A stretch of DNA of 24,211 bases from JACOZM01 sp035289385 (GCA_035289385.1 DATDXI010000035.1:1-24211); one strand, 5' to 3'. Counted from the stretch's first letter, positions 14,368-22,395 are shown. Numbers and translations are program-made. The notes: generated from the sequence alone by a model not told the origin.

Positions 14368-15585
14368 ATGGCAGAAATAGCTTTTCAAACCCTGGGATTT
14401 AGAGAACGGGAAGGGGCGCTACAAGTAGATTTATTGCGGCATTTCTCAACGATCATCCCAAAAGAAGACCTTGCCTCTCTTGGTGAATGGAAGATCATTG
14501 ATGGACACACTCTCGCTCTCTCCGGCAAGGATATAGAGAAAATCAGGACAAAGTTCCTCTTCCTCTTCGACAAACATCTGCCACAACTGAAAACGAAATT
14601 AACCGGCAATCCAGCAGTTTATATTCATCAAAATTCCAACATCCCCTTGCTAGGCAATCCTGCTTTCGGTATTGTCTGTAGAGGTTCATCTATCATTGAG
14701 ATAAAACCGATCACTTCCTGTAATTTAGATTGCGTCTATTGTTCTGTAGGAGAGGGCCTTTCAAGCAAAAAGACGGATTTTGTCATCGAGAAGGATTATT
14801 TAGTTGAAGAGTTGAAAGCGATCATTGATTTTGTTGGTGAATCCGTAGAGATCCATGTTGGTGTGCAAGGAGAGCCTTTTTTTTATGTGCCCATGGAAGA
14901 ATTGCTGGCTGATCTGGAAGAAATGCCTCTCGTCCATACCGTGTCTATCGATACGAATGGAACATTGTTAACAAAGGAAAAAGTTGATCGCTTGTCTGCA
15001 TTCCAGAAATTGCAGCTCAACCTTTCTTTAGATGCCATCGATGAAACTATCGCAAAAAAGATGGCAGGAACTTCTAGTTATAATCTCAAGCATGTTATGA
15101 AGATCATCGCCTATTGCTCCGAGAAAATGCCTCGGCAGCCCATCGTTGCGCCAGTGGTAGTTCCGGGACAGAATGATCAAGAGATGGGAAAGATCATTGA
15201 ATTTGTGAAAACACTGCCACGGATGCCTATCTTAGGCATTCAGAATTTTTTGCCCTATAAGACGGGAAGAAATCCTACTGCGTCATGGAGCTGGGAGCAA
15301 TTTTATCATTTCATCAAGGATCTGGAAAAGAGATATGACATTAAATTGCGCTTAAGCGAAGAAGATTTTAAGATCAGGAAAATAAAAGATCTGCCCAAGC
15401 CGTTCCAGAACGACGATGTTGTGCAAGCCATCATCAAATGCCCCGACAGATTTAAAGATACTTCCATCGCCGTGGCTAAAGGAAGGATGATCTCCATCCC
15501 TAACTGCCCTTTTAAGAAGGACAAGCATGTCACGGTGAAGATAAATAGGGATAAGCATAATATTTTTAGCGGAAAGTTGGTTTAG
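14368..15585 (+). CDS. Radical SAM protein (COG2100-like archaeal Fe-S oxidoreductase)
   Basis: The 405-residue protein binds a 4Fe-4S cluster through CNLDCVYC (C118, C122, C125, the C-x3-C-x2-C radical SAM motif) in IKPITSCNLDCVYC. VGVQGEPFFY supplies the GGEP-like strand, SIDTNGTLL and LSLDAID the later barrel motifs. An N-terminal domain of about 100 residues precedes the barrel. The last 45 residues (MISIPNCPFKKDKHVTVKIN region) look like a small beta-barrel resembling a TRAM-type RNA-binding fold, including an extra Cys pair (IIKC, PNC). These features fit an archaeal group of unknown reaction, maybe tRNA- or protein-modifying. TATA-like TTTTTAAAGAG about 26 bases upstream implies a leaderless start at 14368. 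Confidence 0.82.
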   Translation: MAEIAFQTLGFREREGALQVDLLRHFSTIIPKEDLASLGEWKIIDGHTLALSGKDIEKIRTKFLFLFDKHLPQLKTKLTGNPAVYIHQNSNIPLLGNPAFGIVCRGSSIIEIKPITSCNLDCVYCSVGEGLSSKKTDFVIEKDYLVEELKAIIDFVGESVEIHVGVQGEPFFYVPMEELLADLEEMPLVHTVSIDTNGTLLTKEKVDRLSAFQKLQLNLSLDAIDETIAKKMAGTSSYNLKHVMKIIAYCSEKMPRQPIVAPVVVPGQNDQEMGKIIEFVKTLPRMPILGIQNFLPYKTGRNPTASWSWEQFYHFIKDLEKRYDIKLRLSEEDFKIRKIKDLPKPFQNDDVVQAIIKCPDRFKDTSIAVAKGRMISIPNCPFKKDKHVTVKINRDKHNIFSGKLV

Positions 15586-16037
15586 AAAATATTAAGTGGC
15601 AATCTTGCTTGAAATTCTTTCACAAATCTATCCCTTAACCGAGTACTATTCTCTCCAGAACTTTTCCCCCATCTGGAATTGATATCAAAGAAAACAATAA
15701 CTTTGTGAATGACAACCTTCGTTGTTCCTTGAGGACCTTCATTTCTGTTGATAGTGCCATCAGGATAACGATACGAATCATACTCCGCTTTGTCTAGAGC
15801 ATAAAACCTAATTTTTCCAATGTTCGTCCCTTGATGAAATATAGTTAAACATTCTTTCTGAACAGTTTTAGCAGTTTCAAAGAAAGGGTCGCTAAAGGTG
15901 ATGTTATTCAAAGTAGATAAAAAACGTTGTAATTCTGATCTCAATCCCTTCTCTATTTGATGCAAAGGAGTGCCACGTTCACCAACGATAATTGCACCGT
16001 TTTTTTTTGCATTATAGACCAATCGTATGCTACCCAT
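15582..16037 (-). CDS. Hypothetical protein, 151 residues
   Basis: I cannot assign a family. The sequence alternates strand-like segments (IRLVYNAKKNGAIIVGE, KIRFYALDKAEY, TTKVVIHKVIVFFDIN) with helices (LRSELQRFLSTLNN, STRLRDRFVKEFQARL), suggesting a compact alpha/beta fold without Cys cluster or membrane part; the single Cys is in KECLTIF. It starts 19 bases after the Lhr helicase stop on the same strand, and may be transcribed with it, although a short T5 lies in the gap. Its 3' end overlaps the convergent radical SAM gene by four bases. Confidence 0.75.
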   Translation of the reverse strand: MGSIRLVYNAKKNGAIIVGERGTPLHQIEKGLRSELQRFLSTLNNITFSDPFFETAKTVQKECLTIFHQGTNIGKIRFYALDKAEYDSYRYPDGTINRNEGPQGTTKVVIHKVIVFFDINSRWGKSSGENSTRLRDRFVKEFQARLPLNIF

Positions 16038-16056
16038 CTGTTAAATAAAAACGATA

Positions 16057-18960
16057 TCATTCATAAATCTTCCTAAGAACAAATTCCTTAATCTCCTTCG
16101 GCCAGTTCTGTTCGATCTCTGCCAGATACTTCTTACATTCATCCAAGACGTCCTTCCTACAAGAGCCAAACTCTACCAGCTTAACAAGCTCTTCTTTAGC
16201 ATAGACCGGAACGTGTTTTAGATTCCAAACCTGCATCTTCAGCTGCTCACGGAGAGCATCTTTCTGGTCATGCTCTTCCTTGACTTTCTCTTCCCAGAAC
16301 TTACTGTAAGAAAACTCTTCCTTTTTCTCCCGAAGAATCTTTTTTCCTTTCTTTAACTCAATCTGAGCAATGACTTGCTGGTGCATCCTTCTCAAAAATT
16401 CCTGCTTATCTTCTATTTTTATCACGTCAGAATAACCACCTGCAATAAGACCAAAGGCAAACGGAGAAGGCGTTTTTGTTTCCAGCTCAATGAGGGTGAT
16501 ATCACCAGTATTCACCTTATCGATGATCTGCTGGGCGTGCTCATAATCCATCAAGTCTTCCAACACTTCACGGCGCGCTTCCTTCAATATGGGAAACTGG
16601 TCCGAGATCCGTTTGACAGCATTAAACAGGATCTTACTGCTAATGTGCATCCGTCCTGCTTTTTTTGTCCGCCCCATATAGGAACGGAGGATCATCAGGC
16701 TTCTGGCAGCGCAATGGCGGAATCTTCGCTGGAGAACTTCGCTTTTTTCGATGGCATTCTCTAAAATCTGTCGGAATGGCTCTGATTTCAGCAATTCAAA
16801 AGCTCTCAATACATTAAATGTTTTCTCAGCAGAAAGATAGAAGCCGTTGTCCGTTATCCCCATCTCCACGTCACGATGCTGTGATCGTCCGATAGCATAG
16901 CCTAATGCTCTGGATAAACAATCATTGACTCTTCTGCCAAACAGCGTATGGAAAATAACATATAACCTTTCCCTATCAGTATATCGTTCGATGACGATGC
17001 TCTTATCAGAAGGGATCTTGCTGAAATAGAACTGCTCATAGAAGAACTGGTAGATGCTGTTGGCGGCCTTCTCATCAACATATAAAAAATCATGGATGAA
17101 TGTGATGATCTCTTCCTGTATTTTCTCCTCACTTAATGTGGGCTTATTTTTTGCTGCAGAATGAAGGAATTTCTCTTCCATCAATCTTCTGAAGCGATTG
17201 ATTTCCATCGCTAAATCATACGATAAAGGAAGCATCTCACTGAACCAACTGGGAACGGTAGGCGGTCTATTTACTGAAGTAGAGACTTGAGCTGTCATGC
17301 CTCGTGAAAACTTGAACATATAAACATTGCCACCTAACACAAAAACATCGCCTGGCTTTAGTCTCTCGAGAAAACCTTCATCGATCATTCCTACGATCTG
17401 CTCGCCAACTTTTACCTGGATAAAGCTCTCTTCGGGGATCGTGCCGATGTTTGTCATGTAAATGACCCGGGCTAATTTTCCTTTCTTGCCTATATTCCCG
17501 GACTCTTCATCATACCATATTCTAGCATACACATGACGCTCTTCCAAGGAAACATATTGTCCAGCGAGATATTTGATCAACGAGAAAAAATCGTCCCAGG
17601 TAAGGCTATGATAACAAAAGCTGTTCTTGATCGTATGGAACATGGTATAAATATTGGTCACTTCATTGATGGCCATGCCATAAATGTGCTGGGCAAGAAC
17701 ATCCAAGGAATTTTTAGGGATATGCACGCGATCGATCCTTTTTTCCTTTGCTGCTTTCAGGAGAATAGCACATTCCACAAGATCATCACGATCCATGACG
17801 ATGATCCTGCCTTTCACCGTAGCATGAAGCTGATGGCCGGCTCTTCCCGTCCTCTGAAGGAATCTAGCAACGGATTTTGGGCTGCCTAAGCAGATGACTA
17901 AATCAATATAGCCGATATCTATCCCCAGCTCTAAGCTCGTTGACGAGACGACAACTTTCAGTTTTCCTTCCCGTAAATCCTGCTCCGTCTGGAATCTTGC
18001 CGATTTTGATAAGGAGCCATGATGAGCAGCGATATGGTCACGATAATCATTCGGAAACATCTCTTTGAGATTATGGACGACACGCTCCGTTGCTGACCTT
18101 GTGTTCGTAAAGATCAATGTTGTTTTATGCTGTTGGACAAGCTGATGGATCGTTTCGTACATCTTCTTGTGCTTTAACATATAATCATCATCGACTAAGC
18201 TTTTGACGGGGGAAATAACTTGAAGATCCATATTCTTTTCAAACTGCACATCGACGATCTTACAGTTCCTCTGCTCTTCCCCATGATAGCCGACTAAGAA
18301 CGCAGCAATATCTTCTAAAGGAGCGATGGTGGCAGAAAGACCGATCCTGGTTATGGCTGGAGATAGCAGCAGCAATCGTTCCATGGTTAAGCTCAGGTGA
18401 ACACCCCGCTTATTTTCTGCCAAGGAATGTATTTCATCAACGATCAGCCAAGCTGTCTGCGTCAGATAATTTTTAAATTTAGGAGAATTGATGACGATGG
18501 CCAACGATTCAGGGGTAGTGATCAAGATGTGCGGTGGAGTTTTCGCCATCTTTGATTTTTCATAAGCAGTCGTATCGCCAGTCCTTAACCCTATCCTTAT
18601 CCCTAATTTTTTGCCAGCCAACTCTTCAATCTGCTGTAATGGCTCTAGTAAGTTTACGGAGATGTCGGTGGATAATGCTTTGAGTGGCGAGACATAAACG
18701 CAATAGATCCTATCTTCCAGAATACCTTTCTGGGAGCAATCAATAAGTTCATTCAGAACACTGAGGAAGGCAGTCAACGTTTTTCCGCTGCCGGTTGGTG
18801 AGGAAACAAGAATATTTTCTCGGCAGTGGATGGGATAGACAGCAGAAAGCTGGGCTTCGGTGAATGTTTTGAATTTGTTGAAGAACCATTGGTTGACGAG
18901 AGGGTGTAAAATAGATTTAAGATGAATTTCCTTGTTTGGCTCTTTGACATATTCGATCAT
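16057..18960 (-). CDS. lhr: Lhr-family ATP-dependent helicase
   Basis: The 967-residue superfamily 2 helicase has Q-like TFTEAQLSAVYPI, motif I SSPTGSGKT (K60), motif Ia VSPLKALSTDI, TTPESLA, motif II VDEIHSL (D175-H178), motif III GLSATI, and motifs V/VI VSSTSLELGIDIGYIDLV and RFLQRTGRAGH. After the two RecA domains come the winged-helix and Lhr-specific domains of Lhr-core (GMTAQVSTSVNRPPTVPSW region). DEIH rather than DEAD/DEAH is usual for Lhr. These enzymes translocate 3'-5' on ssDNA and act in DNA repair. The C-terminal 120 residues are highly charged, coiled-coil-like. The start ATG has no ribosome site; the upstream region has TATA-like sequence and two direct repeats. Confidence 0.93.
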   Translation of the reverse strand: MIEYVKEPNKEIHLKSILHPLVNQWFFNKFKTFTEAQLSAVYPIHCRENILVSSPTGSGKTLTAFLSVLNELIDCSQKGILEDRIYCVYVSPLKALSTDISVNLLEPLQQIEELAGKKLGIRIGLRTGDTTAYEKSKMAKTPPHILITTPESLAIVINSPKFKNYLTQTAWLIVDEIHSLAENKRGVHLSLTMERLLLLSPAITRIGLSATIAPLEDIAAFLVGYHGEEQRNCKIVDVQFEKNMDLQVISPVKSLVDDDYMLKHKKMYETIHQLVQQHKTTLIFTNTRSATERVVHNLKEMFPNDYRDHIAAHHGSLSKSARFQTEQDLREGKLKVVVSSTSLELGIDIGYIDLVICLGSPKSVARFLQRTGRAGHQLHATVKGRIIVMDRDDLVECAILLKAAKEKRIDRVHIPKNSLDVLAQHIYGMAINEVTNIYTMFHTIKNSFCYHSLTWDDFFSLIKYLAGQYVSLEERHVYARIWYDEESGNIGKKGKLARVIYMTNIGTIPEESFIQVKVGEQIVGMIDEGFLERLKPGDVFVLGGNVYMFKFSRGMTAQVSTSVNRPPTVPSWFSEMLPLSYDLAMEINRFRRLMEEKFLHSAAKNKPTLSEEKIQEEIITFIHDFLYVDEKAANSIYQFFYEQFYFSKIPSDKSIVIERYTDRERLYVIFHTLFGRRVNDCLSRALGYAIGRSQHRDVEMGITDNGFYLSAEKTFNVLRAFELLKSEPFRQILENAIEKSEVLQRRFRHCAARSLMILRSYMGRTKKAGRMHISSKILFNAVKRISDQFPILKEARREVLEDLMDYEHAQQIIDKVNTGDITLIELETKTPSPFAFGLIAGGYSDVIKIEDKQEFLRRMHQQVIAQIELKKGKKILREKKEEFSYSKFWEEKVKEEHDQKDALREQLKMQVWNLKHVPVYAKEELVKLVEFGSCRKDVLDECKKYLAEIEQNWPKEIKEFVLRKIYE

Positions 18961-19009
18961 GGGGTATACTCTTTGTTTATCATAGAAACGAAGATGATAG
19001 TAGTCATTC

Positions 19010-19053
19010 TGGAGGCTATTTTATAATGGTTTTGGAGGATATTTTGTAATGAT
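19010..19053 (-). repeat. Two tandem 20-bp repeats in the Lhr promoter region
   Basis: TGGAGGCTATTTTATAATGG (19010-19029) and TGGAGGATATTTTGTAATGA (19033-19052) are direct repeats with a 23-bp period and three differences. On the minus strand each contains a TATA-like core (CATTATAAAATAG, CATTACAAAATAT), 50-90 bases before the Lhr ATG. They may be a regulator site or duplicated promoter elements. Confidence 0.45.
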
Positions 19054-19118
19054 TCGAGATATCTGCTTCCTGCTTTTTCAAGAGTAAAATTTATAATCTT
19101 TTGGGGGTTATATATTTC

Positions 19119-19436
19119 ATGAATCTCCTCTTTATCTGCAACCAGAATGAAAATAGAAGTAAAACCGCTGCGGAATTGTTTAAAGACACATGTAATACGA
19201 AATCGGCAGGTCTTTATTCCAAACAAAAAGTTTCCAGGAAGGATATTTCCTGGTCGGATGTAGTAATAGTCATGGAAGAAGAGCAACGAAGCGAGATAGC
19301 TAAACGTTTTCCGAAAGAATATCTGCAAAAGCGCATCCTTTCTTTTGATATTCCCGATATTTATCATTATAACAACCCCACATTGATTAAGGAATTGAAG
19401 GCAAGGTTCAACAAATTCAAGGAATGTTTAGTTTAG
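19119..19436 (+). CDS. Low-molecular-weight tyrosine-phosphatase-like protein (COG4551-like)
   Basis: The 105-residue protein begins LLFICNQNENRSKTAAELF, giving the phosphatase loop C-x5-R followed by S (CNQNENRS) directly after the first strand. KSAGLYS, WSDVVIVMEEEQ and FDIPDIYHYNNPTLIKEL follow, matching the small predicted phosphatase family COG4551. The usual general-acid Asp region is represented by IPDIY. Real tyrosine phosphatase activity is not proven for this group; the loop is N-rich. I chose the ATG at 19119 over the TTG at 19101 because TTTATAATC lies about 26 bases upstream, as for a leaderless start. It diverges from Lhr, and its last nine bases overlap the small leftward gene. 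Confidence 0.8.
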   Translation: MNLLFICNQNENRSKTAAELFKDTCNTKSAGLYSKQKVSRKDISWSDVVIVMEEEQRSEIAKRFPKEYLQKRILSFDIPDIYHYNNPTLIKELKARFNKFKECLV

Positions 19437-19604
19437 CCATTCCTCAAACTGCTGCTTGGCGTCTTCTTTTGATGCAAAAAGCTTTGTCTCAGCAACTTCC
19501 ATTTCAGCTAATCGCCTCGTAACCTTATAGATGATATTCCCAGTATCATGGATTTCTATTATGGAGACTTCCCATTTCTTCAACGGATGTTTTTCTGTTC
19601 TCAT
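19428..19604 (-). CDS. Small 58-residue protein overlapping the recombinase gene
   Basis: This short frame starts with ATG at 19604, inside the end of the recombinase gene, with GGAG about ten bases before it, and runs beyond that gene's stop to a TAA at 19428. It overlaps the recombinase by 59 bases and the convergent phosphatase gene by nine. The sequence has a real-protein character: strands WEVSIIEIHD and NIIYKVTRR, then ETKLFASKEDAKQQFEEWLN, an amphipathic helix. No family recognised. Overlap and spacing suggest coupled translation with the recombinase. Function unknown. Confidence 0.6.
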   Translation of the reverse strand: MRTEKHPLKKWEVSIIEIHDTGNIIYKVTRRLAEMEVAETKLFASKEDAKQQFEEWLN

Positions 19605-20427
19605 GCTCTATCTCCAGCTCATCGTAAGGGCTTTTCACTGTCAGCATATTCGGCGCAGCCATGTGCACATAGATCATCGTCGTTTCCACTTTGCTGTGCC
19701 CTAGGAGAGGCTGCAGTTCCGTAACCGCATAGCCGTTCTGGATCAGATGCGTGGCAAAAGAATGCCGTAAGGTATGGGGATGGATGTTTTTTGTTATCGT
19801 TGACTTTCTTGTCGCTTCCTGGATAATCGCTCGCAGGGAGGAAGCTGAATATTGCTTTTGTCGATTGCTGCAGAAGAGAAAGTTTTCAGAAGTCAATTGT
19901 TCATCTTGAATCAATGTAAGGAGCTTTTCTTTTAATTTCAAGGGTATGATGAATGGACGATCTTTCCTGCCTTTTCCTTGACGCACCCAGCCGTAATTCT
20001 GCTCAAAAGCTATATCCTTGATTTTCAGATAAAGCAATTCACTTACTCTCATTCCTGTTCCGTACATCAGCTCAATCATCAATAGGTGTTTGGAATTCTT
20101 GATGTTGGAAAGGAGATCAACCAGTTCTTCCTTCGTTAAAAATTCTGGTAATCGTTTTGCTGTTTTTGAAAACTGAATGTTGACTGTTAATTTTTTGTGC
20201 AGGACATGTTCGTAAAAGAATTTGAGGGCATTCAGGTGAACATTGAGAGTATTCGGACAAGTTAAGAATTTGTCGAGATAATTCCTTATCTCTTCTTTAG
20301 TTATGGTTTTCAATTCTTTATGATGAACATGATGCAGGAATTGCTGAATACAATGAGCATAGGTTTGAATCGTTCTGGGGCTTAAATTCCGCCTTAATCC
20401 TTCTTTTTGCAGTTGTTCTATGAGCAT
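19546..20427 (-). CDS. xerA: Tyrosine recombinase, XerC/D/XerA-like
   Basis: The 293-residue protein carries the complete catalytic set: R127 in GTGMRVSELL, K152 in GKGRKDRP, H218 and R221 in HPHTLRHSFATHL, H244 in LLGHSKVETT, and nucleophile Y253 in TTMIYVHM. The N-terminal 90 residues form the SAM-like core-binding domain (LSPRTIQTYAHCIQQFLHHV, shortened here to its first part). Length matches archaeal XerA, which resolves chromosome dimers at dif, but integrases of small elements look alike. The last 30 residues (HENRKTSVEEMG) extend past the usual end. It lies 31 bases downstream of a KilA-N gene on the same strand, and a dif-like dyad sits about 1.1 kb away, so a mobile-element role is also possible. 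Confidence 0.9.
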   Translation of the reverse strand: MLIEQLQKEGLRRNLSPRTIQTYAHCIQQFLHHVHHKELKTITKEEIRNYLDKFLTCPNTLNVHLNALKFFYEHVLHKKLTVNIQFSKTAKRLPEFLTKEELVDLLSNIKNSKHLLMIELMYGTGMRVSELLYLKIKDIAFEQNYGWVRQGKGRKDRPFIIPLKLKEKLLTLIQDEQLTSENFLFCSNRQKQYSASSLRAIIQEATRKSTITKNIHPHTLRHSFATHLIQNGYAVTELQPLLGHSKVETTMIYVHMAAPNMLTVKSPYDELEIEHENRKTSVEEMGSLHNRNP

Positions 20428-20458
20428 TTTTGTAGAGCGGGTATATTATTCTAGGTGA

Positions 20459-21271
20459 CTAGTGTTGTAGTTTATTTCTGCTTTTCATTAACACTGTCAT
20501 CTGTTCTATAGCTAATTGGTTCAGCTTTTCTAGACGTTTAGCTTTTTCTAATCCTTCCCTTATAAAGAAGGCATTGAAATTCTCTAAATTGGAAAGACAG
20601 ATCAACTGGGAAATCTCAGCATAATCACGCATATTTCCCTCTACCTTAGGATTCTTATCTCTCCATTCTTTAGCCGTTAATCCGAATAAAGCTAAATTTA
20701 AGATATCAGCTTCAGTGGCATAAATTAACTTTTCTTCACTTCTAGAAATCTGCTCTGGGATTAGATGATTTCTTATTGCATTTGTGTGAATGTGATAATT
20801 AGTCTTTGCTAGACTTCGTTTAAGGTCCCAGTCTAAAGATTTTCTCTCACTTTCTTCAGTTTTTAAGCGTTGGAATTCTTTTATTAAATAGAGTCTGAAC
20901 TCAGCAGATATCCATGAAGCAAATTCAAAAGCTATATCCTTGTGAGCATATGTTCCGCCTTGATTACCTGATTTGGAGATTATGCCTATTGAATTTGTTT
21001 TCTCAATCCATTTTTGGGGTGCTAATACGAATGCGTTACTTCCTGCTTGTTTTAGAAAGGAGTCGAATTCGACCCCTTTGAAAAATGGATTATTAATTTG
21101 TTCCCATAAACCTAAGAATTCTAGGGTACTTTTGCTTCTAAGCCAATTTTTAACTACATCTTTTGGTTCATCGGGATTTTTATATCTAGCTATGTCTGTC
21201 AGACAAATATAATCCTCTTTGTTTAGGGTGAACAATTCAATATCTTTATCTAAAACTGTTATTTTATTCAT
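20459..21271 (-). CDS. KilA-N domain protein
   Basis: The 270-residue protein has an N-terminal KilA-N region: YICLTDIARYKNPDEPKDVV, then NWLRSKSTLEFLGLWEQINN, GGTYAHKDIAFEFASWISAE and FRLYLIKEFQRLK, which is the standard order (DI/A contact helix, W-x-R-S, GGTYAH-x-DIA-x-EFASWISPEF). The C-terminal 130 residues form a second helical domain with EADILNLALFGLTAKEWR. KilA-N proteins are DNA-binding factors typical of phages, large DNA viruses and mobile islands. I chose the ATG at 21271, not 21307: CTTATATAC lies about 28 bases upstream, and would fall inside the longer reading. It points away from the structured region and toward the recombinase, probably in one transcript. Confidence 0.88.
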   Translation of the reverse strand: MNKITVLDKDIELFTLNKEDYICLTDIARYKNPDEPKDVVKNWLRSKSTLEFLGLWEQINNPFFKGVEFDSFLKQAGSNAFVLAPQKWIEKTNSIGIISKSGNQGGTYAHKDIAFEFASWISAEFRLYLIKEFQRLKTEESERKSLDWDLKRSLAKTNYHIHTNAIRNHLIPEQISRSEEKLIYATEADILNLALFGLTAKEWRDKNPKVEGNMRDYAEISQLICLSNLENFNAFFIREGLEKAKRLEKLNQLAIEQMTVLMKSRNKLQH

Positions 21272-21291
21272 TGTATCTTCAAATTTAAGAG

Positions 21292-21300
21292 AGTATATAA
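21292..21300 (-). promoter_or_regulatory. TATA box of the KilA-N gene
   Basis: On the minus strand CTTATATAC lies about 26 bases before the ATG at 21271. It sets a leaderless start and rules out the longer frame to 21307. Confidence 0.5.
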
Positions 21301-21307
21301 GCTCCAT

Positions 21308-21426
21308 CCGCAGTTGTCCAGTGCGGGAGTGGCTATCTTTTAAGCCTTAAAAGTAGAAAATTTCTTAGTTTTAGCCTGTAGAAGCACTCGCCAAGCCTTC
21401 TGTCTAGTGACTTGGTGGTTTAGGCT
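21308..21426. ncRNA. Cluster of hairpins in gene-free DNA, possible RNA
   Basis: Between the KilA-N gene and the 61-residue gene lie several dyads: CCGCA/TGCGG (21308-21312, 21322-21326); CTTTTAA-GCC-TTAAAAG near 21337-21353; and a nested pair AGCCT/AGGCT (21373-21377, 21422-21426) around CGCCAAG/CTTGGTG (21389-21395, 21411-21417). The strand of any transcript is unclear. They do not form a tRNA or known RNA that I can name. It could be an RNA, a regulatory leader or an origin-like region of the element. Confidence 0.35.
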
Positions 21427-21469
21427 CGTTCAGACCTTCAGTTTAACCTTTTTTGTTTTCTTTAATGGA

Positions 21470-21502
21470 CTCAAAAAATGAGGAAACTACCCCATTTTTG
21501 AG
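21470..21502. repeat. Inverted repeat next to the dif-like dyad
   Basis: CTCAAAAAATG (21470-21480) and CATTTTTGAG (21493-21502) pair over ten bases with one bulged A. The stem ends one base before the dif-like dyad's flank. It might be a terminator, or an accessory site for the recombinase. Confidence 0.45.
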
Positions 21503-21503
21503 C

Positions 21504-21529
21504 AGAAATATGATAGTTTTCATATTTCT
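21504..21529. other. Dif-like site: 10-bp perfect arms with 6-bp spacer
   Basis: AGAAATATGA (21504-21513), spacer TAGTTT (21514-21519), TCATATTTCT (21520-21529). The arms are perfect inverted repeats; AGC/GCT continue the symmetry with one bulged T. The layout of two about 11-bp arms around 6 bases is that of Xer/dif sites in bacteria and archaea. The tyrosine recombinase gene lies about 1.1 kb to the left. An RNA hairpin is the alternative. Confidence 0.45.
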
Positions 21530-21626
21530 TGCTTGAGAGGCATATTGTTCTTTTTGTTTTTCAACTAAAAACCACATAAGCTCGTCTTCGCCTATTTTAG
21601 TTCAAAAAACCAAAAAAGGTGAAAAC

Positions 21627-21812
21627 ATGAAAGAACAAGTGATTAAAACCAACCAAGAGATCATAGACAAGCTTTGTCAGGATATGCGCATCATAGCTGC
21701 ATATGGAAATATATCTCCTTCCTTAAAGAAGCGCCTCTACTCCGCTCAATACTGGGCAAACTATATGATGGGGATAAACAATTCCCTCATTCAGGAGAAT
21801 TGGGGCAAATAA
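21627..21812 (+). CDS. Small helical hypothetical protein, 61 residues
   Basis: No family recognised. AAAGGTG lies about six bases before the ATG, a good archaeal ribosome site. The protein is almost all helix: KTNQEIIDKLCQDMRIIAAY, then SLKKRLYSAQYWANYMMG, with a short break NISP between. It is basic at the start of the second helix and could bind nucleic acid or another small protein. It faces away from the KilA-N gene across the structured region. Such small genes are common in mobile islands. Confidence 0.65.
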   Translation: MKEQVIKTNQEIIDKLCQDMRIIAAYGNISPSLKKRLYSAQYWANYMMGINNSLIQENWGK

Positions 21813-21919
21813 TGTCTCTTTTCTTCTTTTTGATAGTAACGGATTTTTGATTTATGGGCTTCAGAATTCTTTGTTTTAGGCCTTTATGAGCGATAAATGG
21901 GAGATATGCGCTTATATGG
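21813..21919. other. Gene-free stretch, no feature seen
   Basis: No gene, repeat or RNA fold is convincing between the end of the 61-residue gene and the left arm of the imperfect inverted repeat. The T-rich beginning (TCTCTTTTCTTCTTTTTGA) is a plausible terminator for the small gene. Confidence 0.4.
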
Positions 21920-22004
21920 TGTTATGTGCAATTGAGAAAGGACTTTTACATAAATTATAGAGCAATCTCCTTATCTCTTCTTTAAACAGATAGAATTTCG
22001 GCAC
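21920..22004. repeat. Left arm of an imperfect inverted repeat around the DUF333 gene
   Basis: Four blocks recur in the same order, inverted, at 22497-22605: TGTTATGTGC (21920-21929), TTGAGAAAGGAC (21932-21943), AGCAATCTCCT (21961-21971) and GAATTTCGGCAC (21993-22004). Spacing between blocks differs from the right arm, so the arms have diverged by insertions. Confidence 0.65.
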
Positions 22005-22005
22005 T

Positions 22006-22374
22006 TTAGAACAATCCCGTAAACCATCGCCACAGTTTTTCAAAAAAGCCTAATTCTTGGCATGTTGCTTGACCTAAACCTGGACTCTTTGGATCAAATC
22101 CTGCACAACATTCTTCAAATTGAGGAAAAACTGTTTCTCCTTTTTGACGGCAAGAAATTTCTTTTACATATTCCTGTCCACACGTTCCATCAAGAAATGC
22201 ATTTGCATCACACTTTTCTCTATCATCAAACACACAGAATCCCTCATTAGTTTCTTGGTTATAATTATAAGTGTACCCCTGATGTTCACAATATGACGGC
22301 TGTGGTTCCATTGACGCTAATGTACTTGAGGTCATTAACACAAAAACAACAAATAACAGGAATATTTTCTTCAT
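22006..22374 (-). CDS. Secreted cysteine-rich DUF333-type protein
   Basis: The protein of 122 residues starts at the ATG at 22374 (MKKIFLLFVVFVLM), a clear Sec signal peptide with likely cleavage near TLASM. The longer frame to 22395 is unlikely, because a TATA box lies 26 bases upstream of 22374. After the signal, PSYCEHQGYTYNYNQ followed by GFCVFDDREKCDANAFLDGTCG matches the small DUF333 domain (C-x-GG-x...GVC-x-PDG...C...G-x-C). A second Cys group follows (ISCRQKGET, ECCAGFD, TCQELG). The end GFFEKLWRWFTGLF is a Trp-rich amphipathic tail seen on secreted archaeal proteins. It probably acts outside the cell, stabilised by disulfides. It lies exactly between two imperfect inverted repeats. 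Confidence 0.8.
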   Translation of the reverse strand: MKKIFLLFVVFVLMTSSTLASMEPQPSYCEHQGYTYNYNQETNEGFCVFDDREKCDANAFLDGTCGQEYVKEISCRQKGETVFPQFEECCAGFDPKSPGLGQATCQELGFFEKLWRWFTGLF

Positions 22375-22395
22375 ACTCACAGATAAATCAAACAT

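Noticed and set aside
18957..19367. A 136-residue minus-strand frame upstream of Lhr
   Set aside because: It lies opposite the phosphatase-like gene, which has a clear C-x5-R motif, and it crosses the intergenic promoter region; no family features.
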